A DNA stretch of 64,000 bases from Rhodoferax sp. OV413 (GTDB lineage Bacteria > Pseudomonadota > Gammaproteobacteria > Burkholderiales > Burkholderiaceae_C). The notes below the pieces were generated by a model that saw only the letters and a list, made by a program, of their open reading frames with translations, was not told the origin of the DNA and did no database searches. The DNA is taken from positions 1-64,000 of the forward strand of contig CAMAWD010000002.1 of the NCBI GenBank assembly GCA_945861785.1, read 5' to 3'. Shown piece after piece: positions 9,796 through 20,789 of this stretch. Within the stretch, counting starts at the first letter, position 1. Every line of letters starts with the position of its first letter. The position numbers were made by a program, and so were the translations under genes.

Positions 9796-10995
9796 TTGAG
9801 TTCGTCCGACGCCCCTGCTTCCGTTATGCCGCGTGCCGTTCTGGTAGGTGTTGACCTGGGCTTGCCAAATTTCGATGGTGAGTTGGAGGAACTTGGCCTG
9901 CTGGCGCAAACTGCGGGCCTGGAGCCTGCCGCCCGTATCACCTGCAAGCGAAAAGCGCCCGACGCGGCGCTTTTCGTGGGCAGTGGCAAGGCCGACGAAA
10001 TCAAGTTGCTGGCCGCGGATGTTGGCGCAACGGAGATCCTGGTTGACCAGAGCCTCAGCCCGGCCCAACAGCGCAACCTGGAACGCCACATGGAGTTGCC
10101 GGTCAACGACCGGACTTTGCTGATCCTGGAAATCTTTGCCCAGCGGGCAAGAAGCCATGAAGGCAAGCTCCAGGTGGAGCTTGCACGGCTCCAGTACCTC
10201 AGTACGCGCCTGGTGCGGCGTTGGTCACACCTGGAGCGACAGCGCGGCGGCATTGGCACCCGTGGGGGGCCCGGCGAAACCCAGATCGAACTGGACCGCC
10301 GCATGATCGGCGAGCACATCAAACGCACGAAGGAGCGCCTGCACAAGGTCAAGCGGCAGCGCCAGACACAGCGCCGCCAGCGCGACCGGCGCGACGCCTT
10401 CAACATTTCCCTGGTCGGCTACACGAATGCCGGCAAATCGAGCCTTTTCAACAGCCTGGTGAATGCGCGCGCATACGCCGCAGACCAGTTGTTCGCCACG
10501 CTTGACACCACCACCCGCCAGTTCTACCTGGGCGACGCCGGGCGGTCGGTCTCCCTGTCGGATACCGTTGGTTTCATACGCAATCTTCCCCACGGCCTGA
10601 TTGACGCATTCGAGGCCACGCTGCAGGAGGCAGTGGACGCCGACGTTTTGCTGCATGTTGTTGACGCGTCCAATCCGAACCATCCTGAACAGATGAAAGA
10701 AGTGGCCCGGGTATTGGCGGACATCGGTGCCGACAAAGTGCCGCAGATTCTGGTGTTCAACAAGCTCGACGCCATTGAAATCGGCCATCGTCCGTCCCAT
10801 CTGGAGGACGTGTACGAGCTGGATGGAGTGCCGACCCATCGCCTGTTTGTCAGCGCCCGTACCGGGGCCGGGCTGGACGGCTTGCGTCGGCATCTCGCGC
10901 GGCTGGTTTTGCGGCCGGGCACTGGCGCGCCAGCGCCGGCCTATTCCCTTGGAGAAACTGAGGGCGCGGATTCGTTGGGCACAATCGCACCATGA
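9796..10995 (+). CDS. hflX: Ribosome-splitting GTPase HflX
   Basis: Ribosome-associated GTPase that rescues stalled or heat-damaged ribosomes. The product (399 residues from the TTG start) has the N-terminal HflX domain with the glycine-rich RGGIGTRGGPGETQIELDRR segment. The G domain carries GYTNAGKSSLFN, DTVGFIRNLPH and NKLD. The TTG at 9796 gives MSSSDAPASV; the first ATG is at 9826 (MPRAVLVGVD) and is a credible alternative. It lies 59 bases after hfq and 25 bases before hflK. Confidence 0.94.
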   Translation: MSSSDAPASVMPRAVLVGVDLGLPNFDGELEELGLLAQTAGLEPAARITCKRKAPDAALFVGSGKADEIKLLAADVGATEILVDQSLSPAQQRNLERHMELPVNDRTLLILEIFAQRARSHEGKLQVELARLQYLSTRLVRRWSHLERQRGGIGTRGGPGETQIELDRRMIGEHIKRTKERLHKVKRQRQTQRRQRDRRDAFNISLVGYTNAGKSSLFNSLVNARAYAADQLFATLDTTTRQFYLGDAGRSVSLSDTVGFIRNLPHGLIDAFEATLQEAVDADVLLHVVDASNPNHPEQMKEVARVLADIGADKVPQILVFNKLDAIEIGHRPSHLEDVYELDGVPTHRLFVSARTGAGLDGLRRHLARLVLRPGTGAPAPAYSLGETEGADSLGTIAP

Positions 10996-11020
10996 CAATA
11001 ATGAAAACCGGGAACCTGAG

Positions 11021-12439
11021 ATGAAACTCCAACACCCATTGATGAACCGGGTGGTACTTTTGACCCGACTCCGCGGCATGTTCAACCTGAACGACTCGCG
11101 TTGGGGCCGTGGCGACGACAAACCCGGTGACGGTGCCAAACCGGACGCCACGCCGCAGGGCGAACCGGCACCTCCGCCGCCGCCTCCTCCTCCTCCTCCG
11201 CCCACGGGGCAGGGCGGTCGAGGGCGTGGACAAGGTCCGAACCAGGGGCCGCCTGACCTCGACGAGTTGTGGCGTGATTTCAATCGCAAGCTGGGCGGCC
11301 TGTTTGGAGGCTCGCGCAATGGCGGGCGTGGTGGAAAGGGTGGCGGCACGGGCGGGGGGAGCCCGGGCGGATTCCAGCCCGACATGAAGAGCGCGGGTGT
11401 CGGCGCCGGCCTGATCGCCGCGGTTGCCATCCTGATCTGGCTCGGCACGGGGTTTTTCATCGTGCAGGAAGGCCAACAGGCCGTCATCACCCAATTCGGC
11501 AAGTACAAGAGCTCGGTGGGCGCAGGTTTCAATTGGCGCCTGCCCTACCCGGTCCAGCGCCATGAACTGGTCTTCGTGACCCAGATCCGCTCTGTCGACG
11601 TCGGCCGTGACACCATCATCAAGGCCACGGGGCTGCGCGAATCCGCGATGCTGACGGAGGACGAGAACATCGTCGAAATCAAGTTCGCCGTGCAGTACCG
11701 CCTGAGTGATGCGCGTGCTTTCCTGTTCGAGAGCAAGAACCCGACCGACGCTGTGGTTCAGGCTGCCGAAACCGCGGTGCGCGAAGTGGTGGGCAAGATG
11801 CGCATGGATTCCGCGCTGTCCGAAGAACGCGACCAGATCTCGCCCCGTGTGCGGGCCATGATGCAGTCGATACTTGACCGGTACAACATGGGCATCGAGG
11901 TAGTGGGAATCAACCTGCAGCAGGGTGGCGTCCGCCCGCCCGAGCAAGTGCAGGCGGCTTTCGACGATGTGCTCAAGGCCGGTCAGGAGCGGGAGCGTGC
12001 GAAGAACGAGGCCCAGGCCTACGCCAATGACGTGGTTCCGCGTGCTGTCGGCTCCGCGTCCCGCCTCAAGGAAGAAGCCGACGCCTACAAGTCCCGCATC
12101 GTCGCCCAGGCCGAGGGTGATGCGCAACGCTTCAAGTCGGTGCTGGCTGAATACCAGAAGGCGCCACAGGTCACCCGGGACCGCATGTACCTCGACGCCA
12201 TGCAGCAGATCTATGGCAATGTGACCAAGGTTCTGGTTGATTCGCGGCAGGGCTCGAACCTGCTGTACCTTCCACTGGACAAGATCCTGCAAGGGCAGGG
12301 AGTGTCGCCACAGGATGCCGCTGGGCAGGCCGGCGTAGCCGCCGTACCGGCAACCGGCACCACACCGCCGTCAGGGGCCGTTCCCGCTGACACCCGCTCC
12401 CGAGACACCCCGCGTTCACGTGAACGCGACACACGTTAG
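11021..12439 (+). CDS. hflK: FtsH protease activity modulator HflK
   Basis: SPFH/band-7 protein that with HflC forms the membrane cage around FtsH. The product (472 residues from 11021) has a disordered N-terminus with a run of about eleven prolines and Gly/Arg-rich stretches (encoded at about 11170-11370). One membrane segment (GLIAAVAILIWLGTGFFIV) follows, then a band-7 domain with a long coiled-coil tail. Start choice is uncertain: relatives often begin at the MFNLNDSRWGRG methionine (11078), while the ATG at 11021 has a GGGA eight bases upstream. Confidence 0.92.
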   Translation: MKLQHPLMNRVVLLTRLRGMFNLNDSRWGRGDDKPGDGAKPDATPQGEPAPPPPPPPPPPPTGQGGRGRGQGPNQGPPDLDELWRDFNRKLGGLFGGSRNGGRGGKGGGTGGGSPGGFQPDMKSAGVGAGLIAAVAILIWLGTGFFIVQEGQQAVITQFGKYKSSVGAGFNWRLPYPVQRHELVFVTQIRSVDVGRDTIIKATGLRESAMLTEDENIVEIKFAVQYRLSDARAFLFESKNPTDAVVQAAETAVREVVGKMRMDSALSEERDQISPRVRAMMQSILDRYNMGIEVVGINLQQGGVRPPEQVQAAFDDVLKAGQERERAKNEAQAYANDVVPRAVGSASRLKEEADAYKSRIVAQAEGDAQRFKSVLAEYQKAPQVTRDRMYLDAMQQIYGNVTKVLVDSRQGSNLLYLPLDKILQGQGVSPQDAAGQAGVAAVPATGTTPPSGAVPADTRSRDTPRSRERDTR

Positions 12440-12449
12440 GAATACCGCC

Positions 12450-13355
12450 ATGAACCGGCTTGGTTTCGTATTTTCTTCGCTGCTGCTCGCGTTGGCCATC
12501 GCCAGCTCGATGCTTTTCGTGGTGGACCAGAGGCAATTCGGCGTCGTGTACGCACTTGGGCAGATCAAGGATGTCATCACCGAACCTGGACTGAACTTCA
12601 AGTTGCCTCCGCCATTCCAGAATGTCTCGTACATCGACAAGCGCCTGCTGACGCTCGACACCACCGACACCGAACCCATGCTGACTGCCGAAAAGCAGCG
12701 GGTTGTCGTCGACTGGTACGTGCGCTGGCGCATCACCGAACCGACCCAGTACATCCGCAACGTCGGGTTGGACGAGTCCGCCGGAGCCAACCAGTTGAAC
12801 CGGGTTGTACGCAACGCGTTCCAGGAAGAGATCAACAAGCGCACGGTGAAGGAGTTGCTGTCGACCAAGCGCGAGGCTCTCACAGCCGATGTCAAGGCCG
12901 AGGTGCTGGAGAAGGTGCGGGGCCAGAAGCCGTGGGGAATCGACGTGGTGGACGTGCGAATCACCCGCGCCGATTACGTGGACGCGATCACCGAATCGGT
13001 CTACCGACGCATGGAAGCCGAGCGCAAGCGGGTGGCCAACGAACTGCGGTCCACGGGTGGAGCCGAAGGCGAAAAGATTCGCGCTGACGCGGATCGCCAG
13101 CGCGAAGTGACGATCGCCAATGCCTACCGCGAAGCCCAGAAGATCAAGGGCGAGGGCGATGCCCAGGCCGCGCGCATCTATGCCGATGCATTTGGCCGTG
13201 ACCCGCAGTTCGCACAGTTCTACCGCAGCCTGGAGGCTTACAAGGTCAGCTTCGCCAAGAAGAGCGACGTGATGGTGCTCGATCCGTCCACCTCGGAGTT
13301 CTTCAAGGCGATGCGGGGCGGCGCGGTGCCACTCCCCCCGCCGGCCAAGAAGTAA
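12450..13355 (+). CDS. hflC: FtsH protease activity modulator HflC
   Basis: Partner of HflK in the periplasm-facing SPFH complex that regulates FtsH. The 301-residue product has an N-terminal membrane anchor (LGFVFSSLLLALAIASSMLFVV) and the band-7 domain with QRQFGVVYALGQIK. A helical region rich in Glu/Lys/Arg follows and contains GEGDAQAARIYADAF. AGGA nine bases before the ATG at 12450 supports this start over the GTG at 12420. It follows hflK by ten bases. Confidence 0.95.
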   Translation: MNRLGFVFSSLLLALAIASSMLFVVDQRQFGVVYALGQIKDVITEPGLNFKLPPPFQNVSYIDKRLLTLDTTDTEPMLTAEKQRVVVDWYVRWRITEPTQYIRNVGLDESAGANQLNRVVRNAFQEEINKRTVKELLSTKREALTADVKAEVLEKVRGQKPWGIDVVDVRITRADYVDAITESVYRRMEAERKRVANELRSTGGAEGEKIRADADRQREVTIANAYREAQKIKGEGDAQAARIYADAFGRDPQFAQFYRSLEAYKVSFAKKSDVMVLDPSTSEFFKAMRGGAVPLPPPAKK

Positions 13356-13358
13356 GGC

Positions 13359-13547
13359 TTGGACAGCCGCACGTTCTGGCTGGCGTTGGCGCTGGTATTG
13401 GTGATCGAGGGGTTGTTCCCCTTCCTGTCTCCGTCCGGCTGGCGCCGCATGTTCCGGCAGCTCCTCGAATTGCAGGATGGTCAGGTGCGTTTTTTCGGGC
13501 TGTGCAGCATTCTGGCGGGCCTTGCGATGCTGTGGCTCTTTGCCTGA
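13359..13547 (+). CDS. DUF2065 small inner membrane protein (YjeT family)
   Basis: 62-residue protein starting at TTG three bases after hflC. It has two membrane helices (FWLALALVLVIEGLFPFL and FFGLCSILAGLAMLWLF) separated by the PSGWRRMFRQLLELQDGQVR loop that typifies DUF2065. Its place between hflC and hisZ/purA is conserved in gamma- and betaproteobacteria. The function is unknown; association with HflKC is suggested only by position. Confidence 0.88.
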   Translation: MDSRTFWLALALVLVIEGLFPFLSPSGWRRMFRQLLELQDGQVRFFGLCSILAGLAMLWLFA

Positions 13548-13602
13548 TCCGGGTGCTCCGGCACGCCCGGTAAAATCCGCGTTTTAACAGCGTTGTACTT
13601 CC

Positions 13603-16139
<2,537 letters not shown>

Positions 16140-16150
16140 AGGAGCAGACA

Positions 16151-16675
16151 ATGTTGACAGAAGATGGAAAACACCTGTACGTCAGTTACGACGAATACCA
16201 CAACCTGATCGAAAAACTGGCCATCAGGATCTACCAGTCGGGTTGGCAGTTCGACACCATCCTGTGTCTGGCGCGGGGCGGAATGCGGCCAGGCGACATC
16301 CTGTCGATGATCTTCGACAAGCCGCTTGCCATCATGTCAACCAGTTCCTATCGGGCGGACGCCGGGACCCAGCAGGGCATCCTGGACATCGCCCGGTACA
16401 TCACGACCCCCAAGGGTGAGATCGCCGGCAAGGTGCTGCTGGTGGACGACCTGGCCGACACTGGGCACACGCTCAATTCAGTCATCCGCCAGTTGCGCAA
16501 CAACTACCAACCGATCAGTGAATTGCGCAGCGCCGTTTTGTGGACCAAAGGTGTATCGGCGTTCACACCCGACTATTCTGTGGAGTTCTTGCCAACCAAC
16601 CCCTGGATTCACCAGCCGTTCGAGGGCTACGACGCAATGCGGCCGGAACAGTTGATTGCCAAATGGAGCGTTTGA
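16151..16675 (+). CDS. Phosphoribosyltransferase, hypoxanthine/xanthine-guanine type
   Basis: PRPP-dependent transferase, probably purine salvage. The 174-residue product shows the PRPP loop VLLVDDLADTGHTL near residues 99-112 and an upstream substrate segment ILCLARGGMRPGD. GGAG at 16141-16144, six bases before the ATG, supports 16151 over the TTG at 16136. It follows purA by 11 bases, consistent with salvage of purine bases. The exact base specificity cannot be read from the sequence. Confidence 0.85.
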   Translation: MLTEDGKHLYVSYDEYHNLIEKLAIRIYQSGWQFDTILCLARGGMRPGDILSMIFDKPLAIMSTSSYRADAGTQQGILDIARYITTPKGEIAGKVLLVDDLADTGHTLNSVIRQLRNNYQPISELRSAVLWTKGVSAFTPDYSVEFLPTNPWIHQPFEGYDAMRPEQLIAKWSV

Positions 16676-16693
16676 CCCGGAGCGCCGAAGTCC

Positions 16694-17902
16694 ATGCTTG
16701 AGCCATCCACCGCGCTGATCCACCACCCCTACGTTGCGCCAGCGGGCTTCGCGGCGCCGCAGCCGGGTGTGTTCAAGGCGTCAACCGTGTTTTTCGACAA
16801 CGTCGCGGCCATGCGCAGCGCCGAGTGGAAAGACAAGACCGGTTACACCTACGGCCTGCACGGCACCCCCACCACCTACCAACTGGAAGAGCGCCTGTGT
16901 GCGCTCGAGGGCGCACTGCAGTGCCTGCTGGTGCCCAGCGGGCTGGCCGCCATTGCCATTGTGTCGATGGCCATGCTCAAGGCCGGCGACCAGGTCCTGA
17001 TCCCTGACAACGCCTACGGGCCCGGCAAGGTGCTCGCCCAGGGCGAACTCAAGGCCTGGGGTATCGACCATGCGTTCTACGACCCGCTGGACCCGCAAGA
17101 CCTGGCGGCTCGCATCACAGAGCGAACCAGGCTGGTGTGGCTGGAGGCACCTGGTTCGGTGACGTTGGAGTTTCCCGATTTGCTGGCAATGGCACGCATC
17201 TGCAAGGAGCGCGGTGTGGTGTCGGCGCTCGACAACACCTGGGGTGCGGGCATTGCTTTCCGACCGTTCGACCTGAGCCCGGGCTCAGCGCAGGCGCTCG
17301 GGGTCGACATATCTGTGCATGCGCTGACCAAGTACCCTAGCGGCGGAGGGGATGTCCTGATGGGCAGCATCATGACCCGCGATCCTTCCTTGCACATGCG
17401 GCTCAAGCTCACGCACATGCGCGTCGGCGTGGCGGTGGGGGCCAACGACGCCGAGGCGATCTTGCGCGGCTTGCCAAGCATTTTTCTGCGTTACCAGGCC
17501 CATGACCAGGCGACACGCGTGCTGGCAAGCTGGTGCCAGTCGCGCCCGGAGTTCGCGCAGGTGCTGCACCCGGCTTTGGAGGGCTCCCCCGGGCACGCGC
17601 ACTGGAAGGCGCTTTGCACCGGCGCGGTGGGTGGCGCCGCCGGAATTTTCACGGTCATTGTGCGCTCCGGGTTCAGCCAGCTCCAGGTGGACCGGTTTTG
17701 TGACACCCTGCGCCTTTTCCGGCTGGGCTACAGCTGGGGCGGGCCGATCAGCCTGGTCGTGCCATACGAACTCGCCACCATGCGCCGTGCCTGGCCGGCC
17801 CATCTTTCCCGCGGCACCGTGGTGCGTTTTTCGATCGGACTCGAAGCCGTGGCGGACCTGCAACTCGATCTGGAACACGCGCTTGCGGTTGCATTCGGCT
17901 GA
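16694..17902 (+). CDS. metC: Cystathionine beta-lyase, PLP-dependent Cys/Met metabolism enzyme
   Basis: Cleaves cystathionine to homocysteine, pyruvate and ammonia. The 402-residue product belongs to the Cys/Met PLP fold. Seen are the substrate loop TYGLHGTPTTYQLE, the PLP-stacking region LVPSGLAAIAIVSMAML, the conserved SALDNTWGAG aspartate and the Schiff-base lysine in HALTKYPSGGGDVLMGS. The sequence fits the MetC-like subfamily better than cystathionine gamma-synthase. The symbol is inferred from family only. Confidence 0.87.
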   Translation: MLEPSTALIHHPYVAPAGFAAPQPGVFKASTVFFDNVAAMRSAEWKDKTGYTYGLHGTPTTYQLEERLCALEGALQCLLVPSGLAAIAIVSMAMLKAGDQVLIPDNAYGPGKVLAQGELKAWGIDHAFYDPLDPQDLAARITERTRLVWLEAPGSVTLEFPDLLAMARICKERGVVSALDNTWGAGIAFRPFDLSPGSAQALGVDISVHALTKYPSGGGDVLMGSIMTRDPSLHMRLKLTHMRVGVAVGANDAEAILRGLPSIFLRYQAHDQATRVLASWCQSRPEFAQVLHPALEGSPGHAHWKALCTGAVGGAAGIFTVIVRSGFSQLQVDRFCDTLRLFRLGYSWGGPISLVVPYELATMRRAWPAHLSRGTVVRFSIGLEAVADLQLDLEHALAVAFG

Positions 17903-17955
17903 GTTGGTGTTTTCCAGAATATCCACGCCGCACTGAACCGGCTACCGTGCGCAGC

Positions 17956-18819
17956 ATGGCAACCGAGTCACCTGCCCCATCGCACGAAACGCGTCCGTCG
18001 CCGTCTGCCCCCTTGCTCGAGCCCGGGGTGGCAACCATGCCCTATGTGCCGCCACCGCCCGAAGGGCCGCAAAAGAAGGTGCGGGTACTGCGCTTCTCCG
18101 ACCCCTTGCGCTGGCTCCTGTTTGGCTGGCGTGATCTGACCGCGCACATGGGCATCGGCGTGTTCTATGGCCTGTGTTTCTGGGCCATGGGCCTGGCCCT
18201 GGCAGCGGTCTTCAGGGCCAAACCGGAATATGTCATGTCGATTGCCTCCGGTTGTCTGTTGCTGGGCCCGTTCCTGGCCATGGGCCTGTACGAGGTGAGC
18301 CGGCGCCGCGAGCAGGGCTTGACCCCGGACCTCGGTTCCTCATTGACCTGCTGGGACACGCATTTGCGCAGCGTTGGCATGCTGGTCCTGGTGCTGATGG
18401 TGCTCGAACTGTTGTGGGGCCGGGCGTCGCTGGTGGTCTTTGCCGTATTTTTCAACACCGCAATGCCTTCGACAACGGGTGTCCTGGCGGCCGTATTCAG
18501 CCCGGAGAACTGGGAGTTCGTGGCGGTGTACCTGGTTGTCGGTTCGGTGTTTGCCGGTATTGTCTATGCCATGTCGGTGGTCGCTATACCAATGATCCTG
18601 GACCGCGACACCGACGCGATTTCCGCGGTCATTGCCAGCCTGCAGGTGGTGGCCGAGAACACGGTGGTGATGGTTTTCTGGGGCCTTGTGCTGACGCTCA
18701 TGGTCGTGGTGGCGCTTGTCCCCTGGGGGCTGGGGCTGCTGCTGGTGGGCCCCTGGCTCGGTCATGCCACCTGGCACGCCTACAGGGGGTCGATCCAGTG
18801 GCTGGACGATCCGGGTTAG
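17956..18819 (+). CDS. DUF2189 multi-pass membrane protein
   Basis: 287-residue inner membrane protein. A Pro/Ser-rich N-terminus (about 50 residues) is followed by roughly six hydrophobic helices. The sequences FSDPLRWLLFGWRDL and SCLLLGPFLAMGLYEVSRRREQG are typical of the DUF2189 family. No enzymatic or transport function is known. A GTG nine bases upstream is an alternative start. It closes the plus-strand block that begins at ndk. Confidence 0.8.
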   Translation: MATESPAPSHETRPSPSAPLLEPGVATMPYVPPPPEGPQKKVRVLRFSDPLRWLLFGWRDLTAHMGIGVFYGLCFWAMGLALAAVFRAKPEYVMSIASGCLLLGPFLAMGLYEVSRRREQGLTPDLGSSLTCWDTHLRSVGMLVLVLMVLELLWGRASLVVFAVFFNTAMPSTTGVLAAVFSPENWEFVAVYLVVGSVFAGIVYAMSVVAIPMILDRDTDAISAVIASLQVVAENTVVMVFWGLVLTLMVVVALVPWGLGLLLVGPWLGHATWHAYRGSIQWLDDPG

Positions 18820-18881
18820 CGGACCCTTTTCCGCAGTGCACACGAACTGGTACAGTCGCAGCAACTAACAGAAAGCACAAA

Positions 18882-19064
18882 TTGGCAACTCCCAATTACG
18901 GATACGAAAAGCGCCAGAAAGAGCTGGCCAAGAAGCGCAAGAAGGAAGACAAGCTCAAGCAGAAGGCCGAGCGCAAGGGCCCCGAGGGTGAGAACCCGCA
19001 GACCGACGACGCCGGGCAGCCGCCCCAGGACCCATCTTCCGCGGGGTCGGCGCCACCGGCATGA
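18882..19064 (+). CDS. Small lysine-rich protein, conserved hypothetical
   Basis: A 60-residue product read from TTG at 18882: MATPNYGYEKRQKELAKKRK followed by more Lys/Glu-rich helix and a Pro/Ser/Ala tail. I recall similar short proteins annotated as hypothetical in Burkholderiales. The charged helix could bind nucleic acid or form a coiled coil, but no function is known. There is no ATG start and only a weak AGAAAG upstream, so the exact start is tentative. The frame continues upstream antisense-like through the DUF2189 gene, which is not coding. Confidence 0.6.
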   Translation: MATPNYGYEKRQKELAKKRKKEDKLKQKAERKGPEGENPQTDDAGQPPQDPSSAGSAPPA

Positions 19065-19086
19065 CGTGGCCGCGCTGTTCCCGGGC

Positions 19087-20148
19087 CTAGGCGTTGGTGC
19101 ACACGAGTTGATGCGCCACGGCGTCCATGGCTGCCGGCGACCGATCGAACGGGCTGATCACTGAGGCCTTTTCGAACTGCACAAAATTGCGTTGCATCGA
19201 CTGCAGGTACACCGGGTCGTAGTGCTGTGTGAGTAGTTGCTGCACCACTTCGGTGATGCGCCCATCGGCAACTTTGTCTTTCCAGCCCTGGACCGTGGCC
19301 TTGCCACGGATCTCAGCCAACACATCCAGCCGGCCGCAGAACTCGCCCGTATTGCGGACAAAGAAGTCGTAGTCCTCCATCAGCAGGGCCACGCGCTCGG
19401 TATCACCAAGCACGAGATTCAGGCAAACGCTTCGGCGCATGGCGTCCATGACGGCAACCGGCACCGCGACGTTGCCCACCTTTCGGCTTTCGCTTTCGAC
19501 AAAAACCGGGCGTGCAGGGTCGAAGCGCCGCAGTGTGTCCCAGACCCGGGTGTCGAAGGCTTTCTGACTTGGCTGCGGCTGGCCGGGCAGGGCGCCGAGG
19601 ACCGAACTGCGATGCACCGCCAGCGCCTCCAGGTCAAGCACCTGTGCGCCGCTGCGCTGCAGCGCATGCAGCAGCCGCGTCTTGCCCGAGCCCGTAGTGC
19701 CGCACACCACCCGGAACACAAACTGGTCGGCCAGACATGCCGTATCAGCGACGATGGCGGCGCGAAACGCCTTGTAGCCCCCTTCGACCAGCGTGACGCG
19801 AAAACCGATCTGCCCCAAAATCAGCGACAGCGAACCGCTGCGCTGACCACCACGCCAGCAATAGGCCAGCGGCCGCCAGTCGCGTTGTTTGTCGAGAACC
19901 TCACGCGTGATGTGGTCGGCAATATTGCGTGCCGCAATCGCGGCGCCGCGCTTGCGCGCCTCGAACGGATTGACCTGTTTGTAGAGCGTTCCGATTTCGT
20001 GCCGTTGGGCGTCGTCGAGGGTCGGCCAGTTGACGGCGCCCGGAAAATGGTCGAGCGCATATTCCGATTCGCTGCGGGCGTCGATGAGGGTGTCGAAACC
20101 GTCCAGCTGCGCGAGCAGGTCGACGGCGGTGATCGTGCTGACTGGCAT
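19087..20148 (-). CDS. mnmH: tRNA 2-selenouridine synthase MnmH (SelU/YbbB)
   Basis: Replaces sulfur of 2-thiouridine at the tRNA wobble position with selenium via a geranylated intermediate. The 353-residue protein has an N-terminal rhodanese domain with the catalytic cysteine at residue 97 (YCWRGGQRSGS). A C-terminal P-loop domain follows (GTTGSGKTRLLHAL at about 150-163). Length and order of domains are normal. The enzyme needs selenophosphate from SelD, which is not in this window. It is followed immediately by tesA on the same strand. Confidence 0.93.
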   Translation of the reverse strand: MPVSTITAVDLLAQLDGFDTLIDARSESEYALDHFPGAVNWPTLDDAQRHEIGTLYKQVNPFEARKRGAAIAARNIADHITREVLDKQRDWRPLAYCWRGGQRSGSLSLILGQIGFRVTLVEGGYKAFRAAIVADTACLADQFVFRVVCGTTGSGKTRLLHALQRSGAQVLDLEALAVHRSSVLGALPGQPQPSQKAFDTRVWDTLRRFDPARPVFVESESRKVGNVAVPVAVMDAMRRSVCLNLVLGDTERVALLMEDYDFFVRNTGEFCGRLDVLAEIRGKATVQGWKDKVADGRITEVVQQLLTQHYDPVYLQSMQRNFVQFEKASVISPFDRSPAAMDAVAHQLVCTNA

Positions 20149-20789
20149 CAGGGAAGCAACTTGCGCAGTTCCGGCCAGACGTTGGCCAGCATGGTGGGGT
20201 GTGCCTCTTCGCGCGGATGAATGCGATCGGCCTGGAACAGCTTCATTGGATCGGCGCTGTCGGCGATACCCTTGAGCAGGAATGGCACCAGGCCAGCCCG
20301 GCGCTCGCGCGCAACCGTCGAAAACAGGGCCTCGAAGCGCTGCGCGTAGTCGGTGCCGTAGTTCGGCGGCACCTGCATGCCGACAATCAGCACCTTGGCG
20401 CCCGACTCCTGGGCGGCGCGGGTCATCCGCAGCAGGTTGTCCTGCGTCATCTGCAGGGGCAAGCCGCGCAGCGCATCATTGCCCCCCAATTCAATGATCA
20501 CATGGCTGGGCCGATGCACCTTGAGCAGGCCGTCCAGCCGCGACTGACCGCCCGATGTGGTGTCGCCGCTGATGCTGGCATTGACCACAGTGGCCTTGAT
20601 GGATTCGGTGGCCAGGCGCTTCTCAAGCAGTGCCACCCAGCCACTGCCACGGCGAAGGCCATACTCGGCGCTGAGCGAATCACCCACCACCAGGATGGTG
20701 CGTGCCGGCGCCGCGGCCCATACCCCCACCGGGAGGCCCGCCGTTACAGTCAAGATAAAGTGTCGTCGATTCAAACCTGAGCCTTTCAT
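20148..20789 (-). CDS. tesA: SGNH/GDSL arylesterase, TesA family
   Basis: Exported hydrolase for esters or thioesters. The 213-residue product contains all SGNH blocks: VVGDSLSAEYG (Ser), SISGDTTSGG (Gly), ELGGNDALRG (Asn) and DRIHPREEAH (Asp/His). The N-terminus [18 protein letters not shown] looks like a twin-arginine signal peptide, unlike the Sec signal of E. coli TesA. The frame stays open far upstream on the antisense of the ATPase gene, but only this start gives a signal peptide. The ATG overlaps the start codon of the divergent ATPase gene. Confidence 0.88.
   Translation of the reverse strand: MKGSGLNRRHFILTVTAGLPVGVWAAAPARTILVVGDSLSAEYGLRRGSGWVALLEKRLATESIKATVVNASISGDTTSGGQSRLDGLLKVHRPSHVIIELGGNDALRGLPLQMTQDNLLRMTRAAQESGAKVLIVGMQVPPNYGTDYAQRFEALFSTVARERRAGLVPFLLKGIADSADPMKLFQADRIHPREEAHPTMLANVWPELRKLLP

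Noticed and set aside
13550-13575. GC-rich hairpin just before hisZ as a terminator
   Set aside because: The stem is imperfect and not followed by a T run; the adjoining TAAAAT looks more like a promoter -10.
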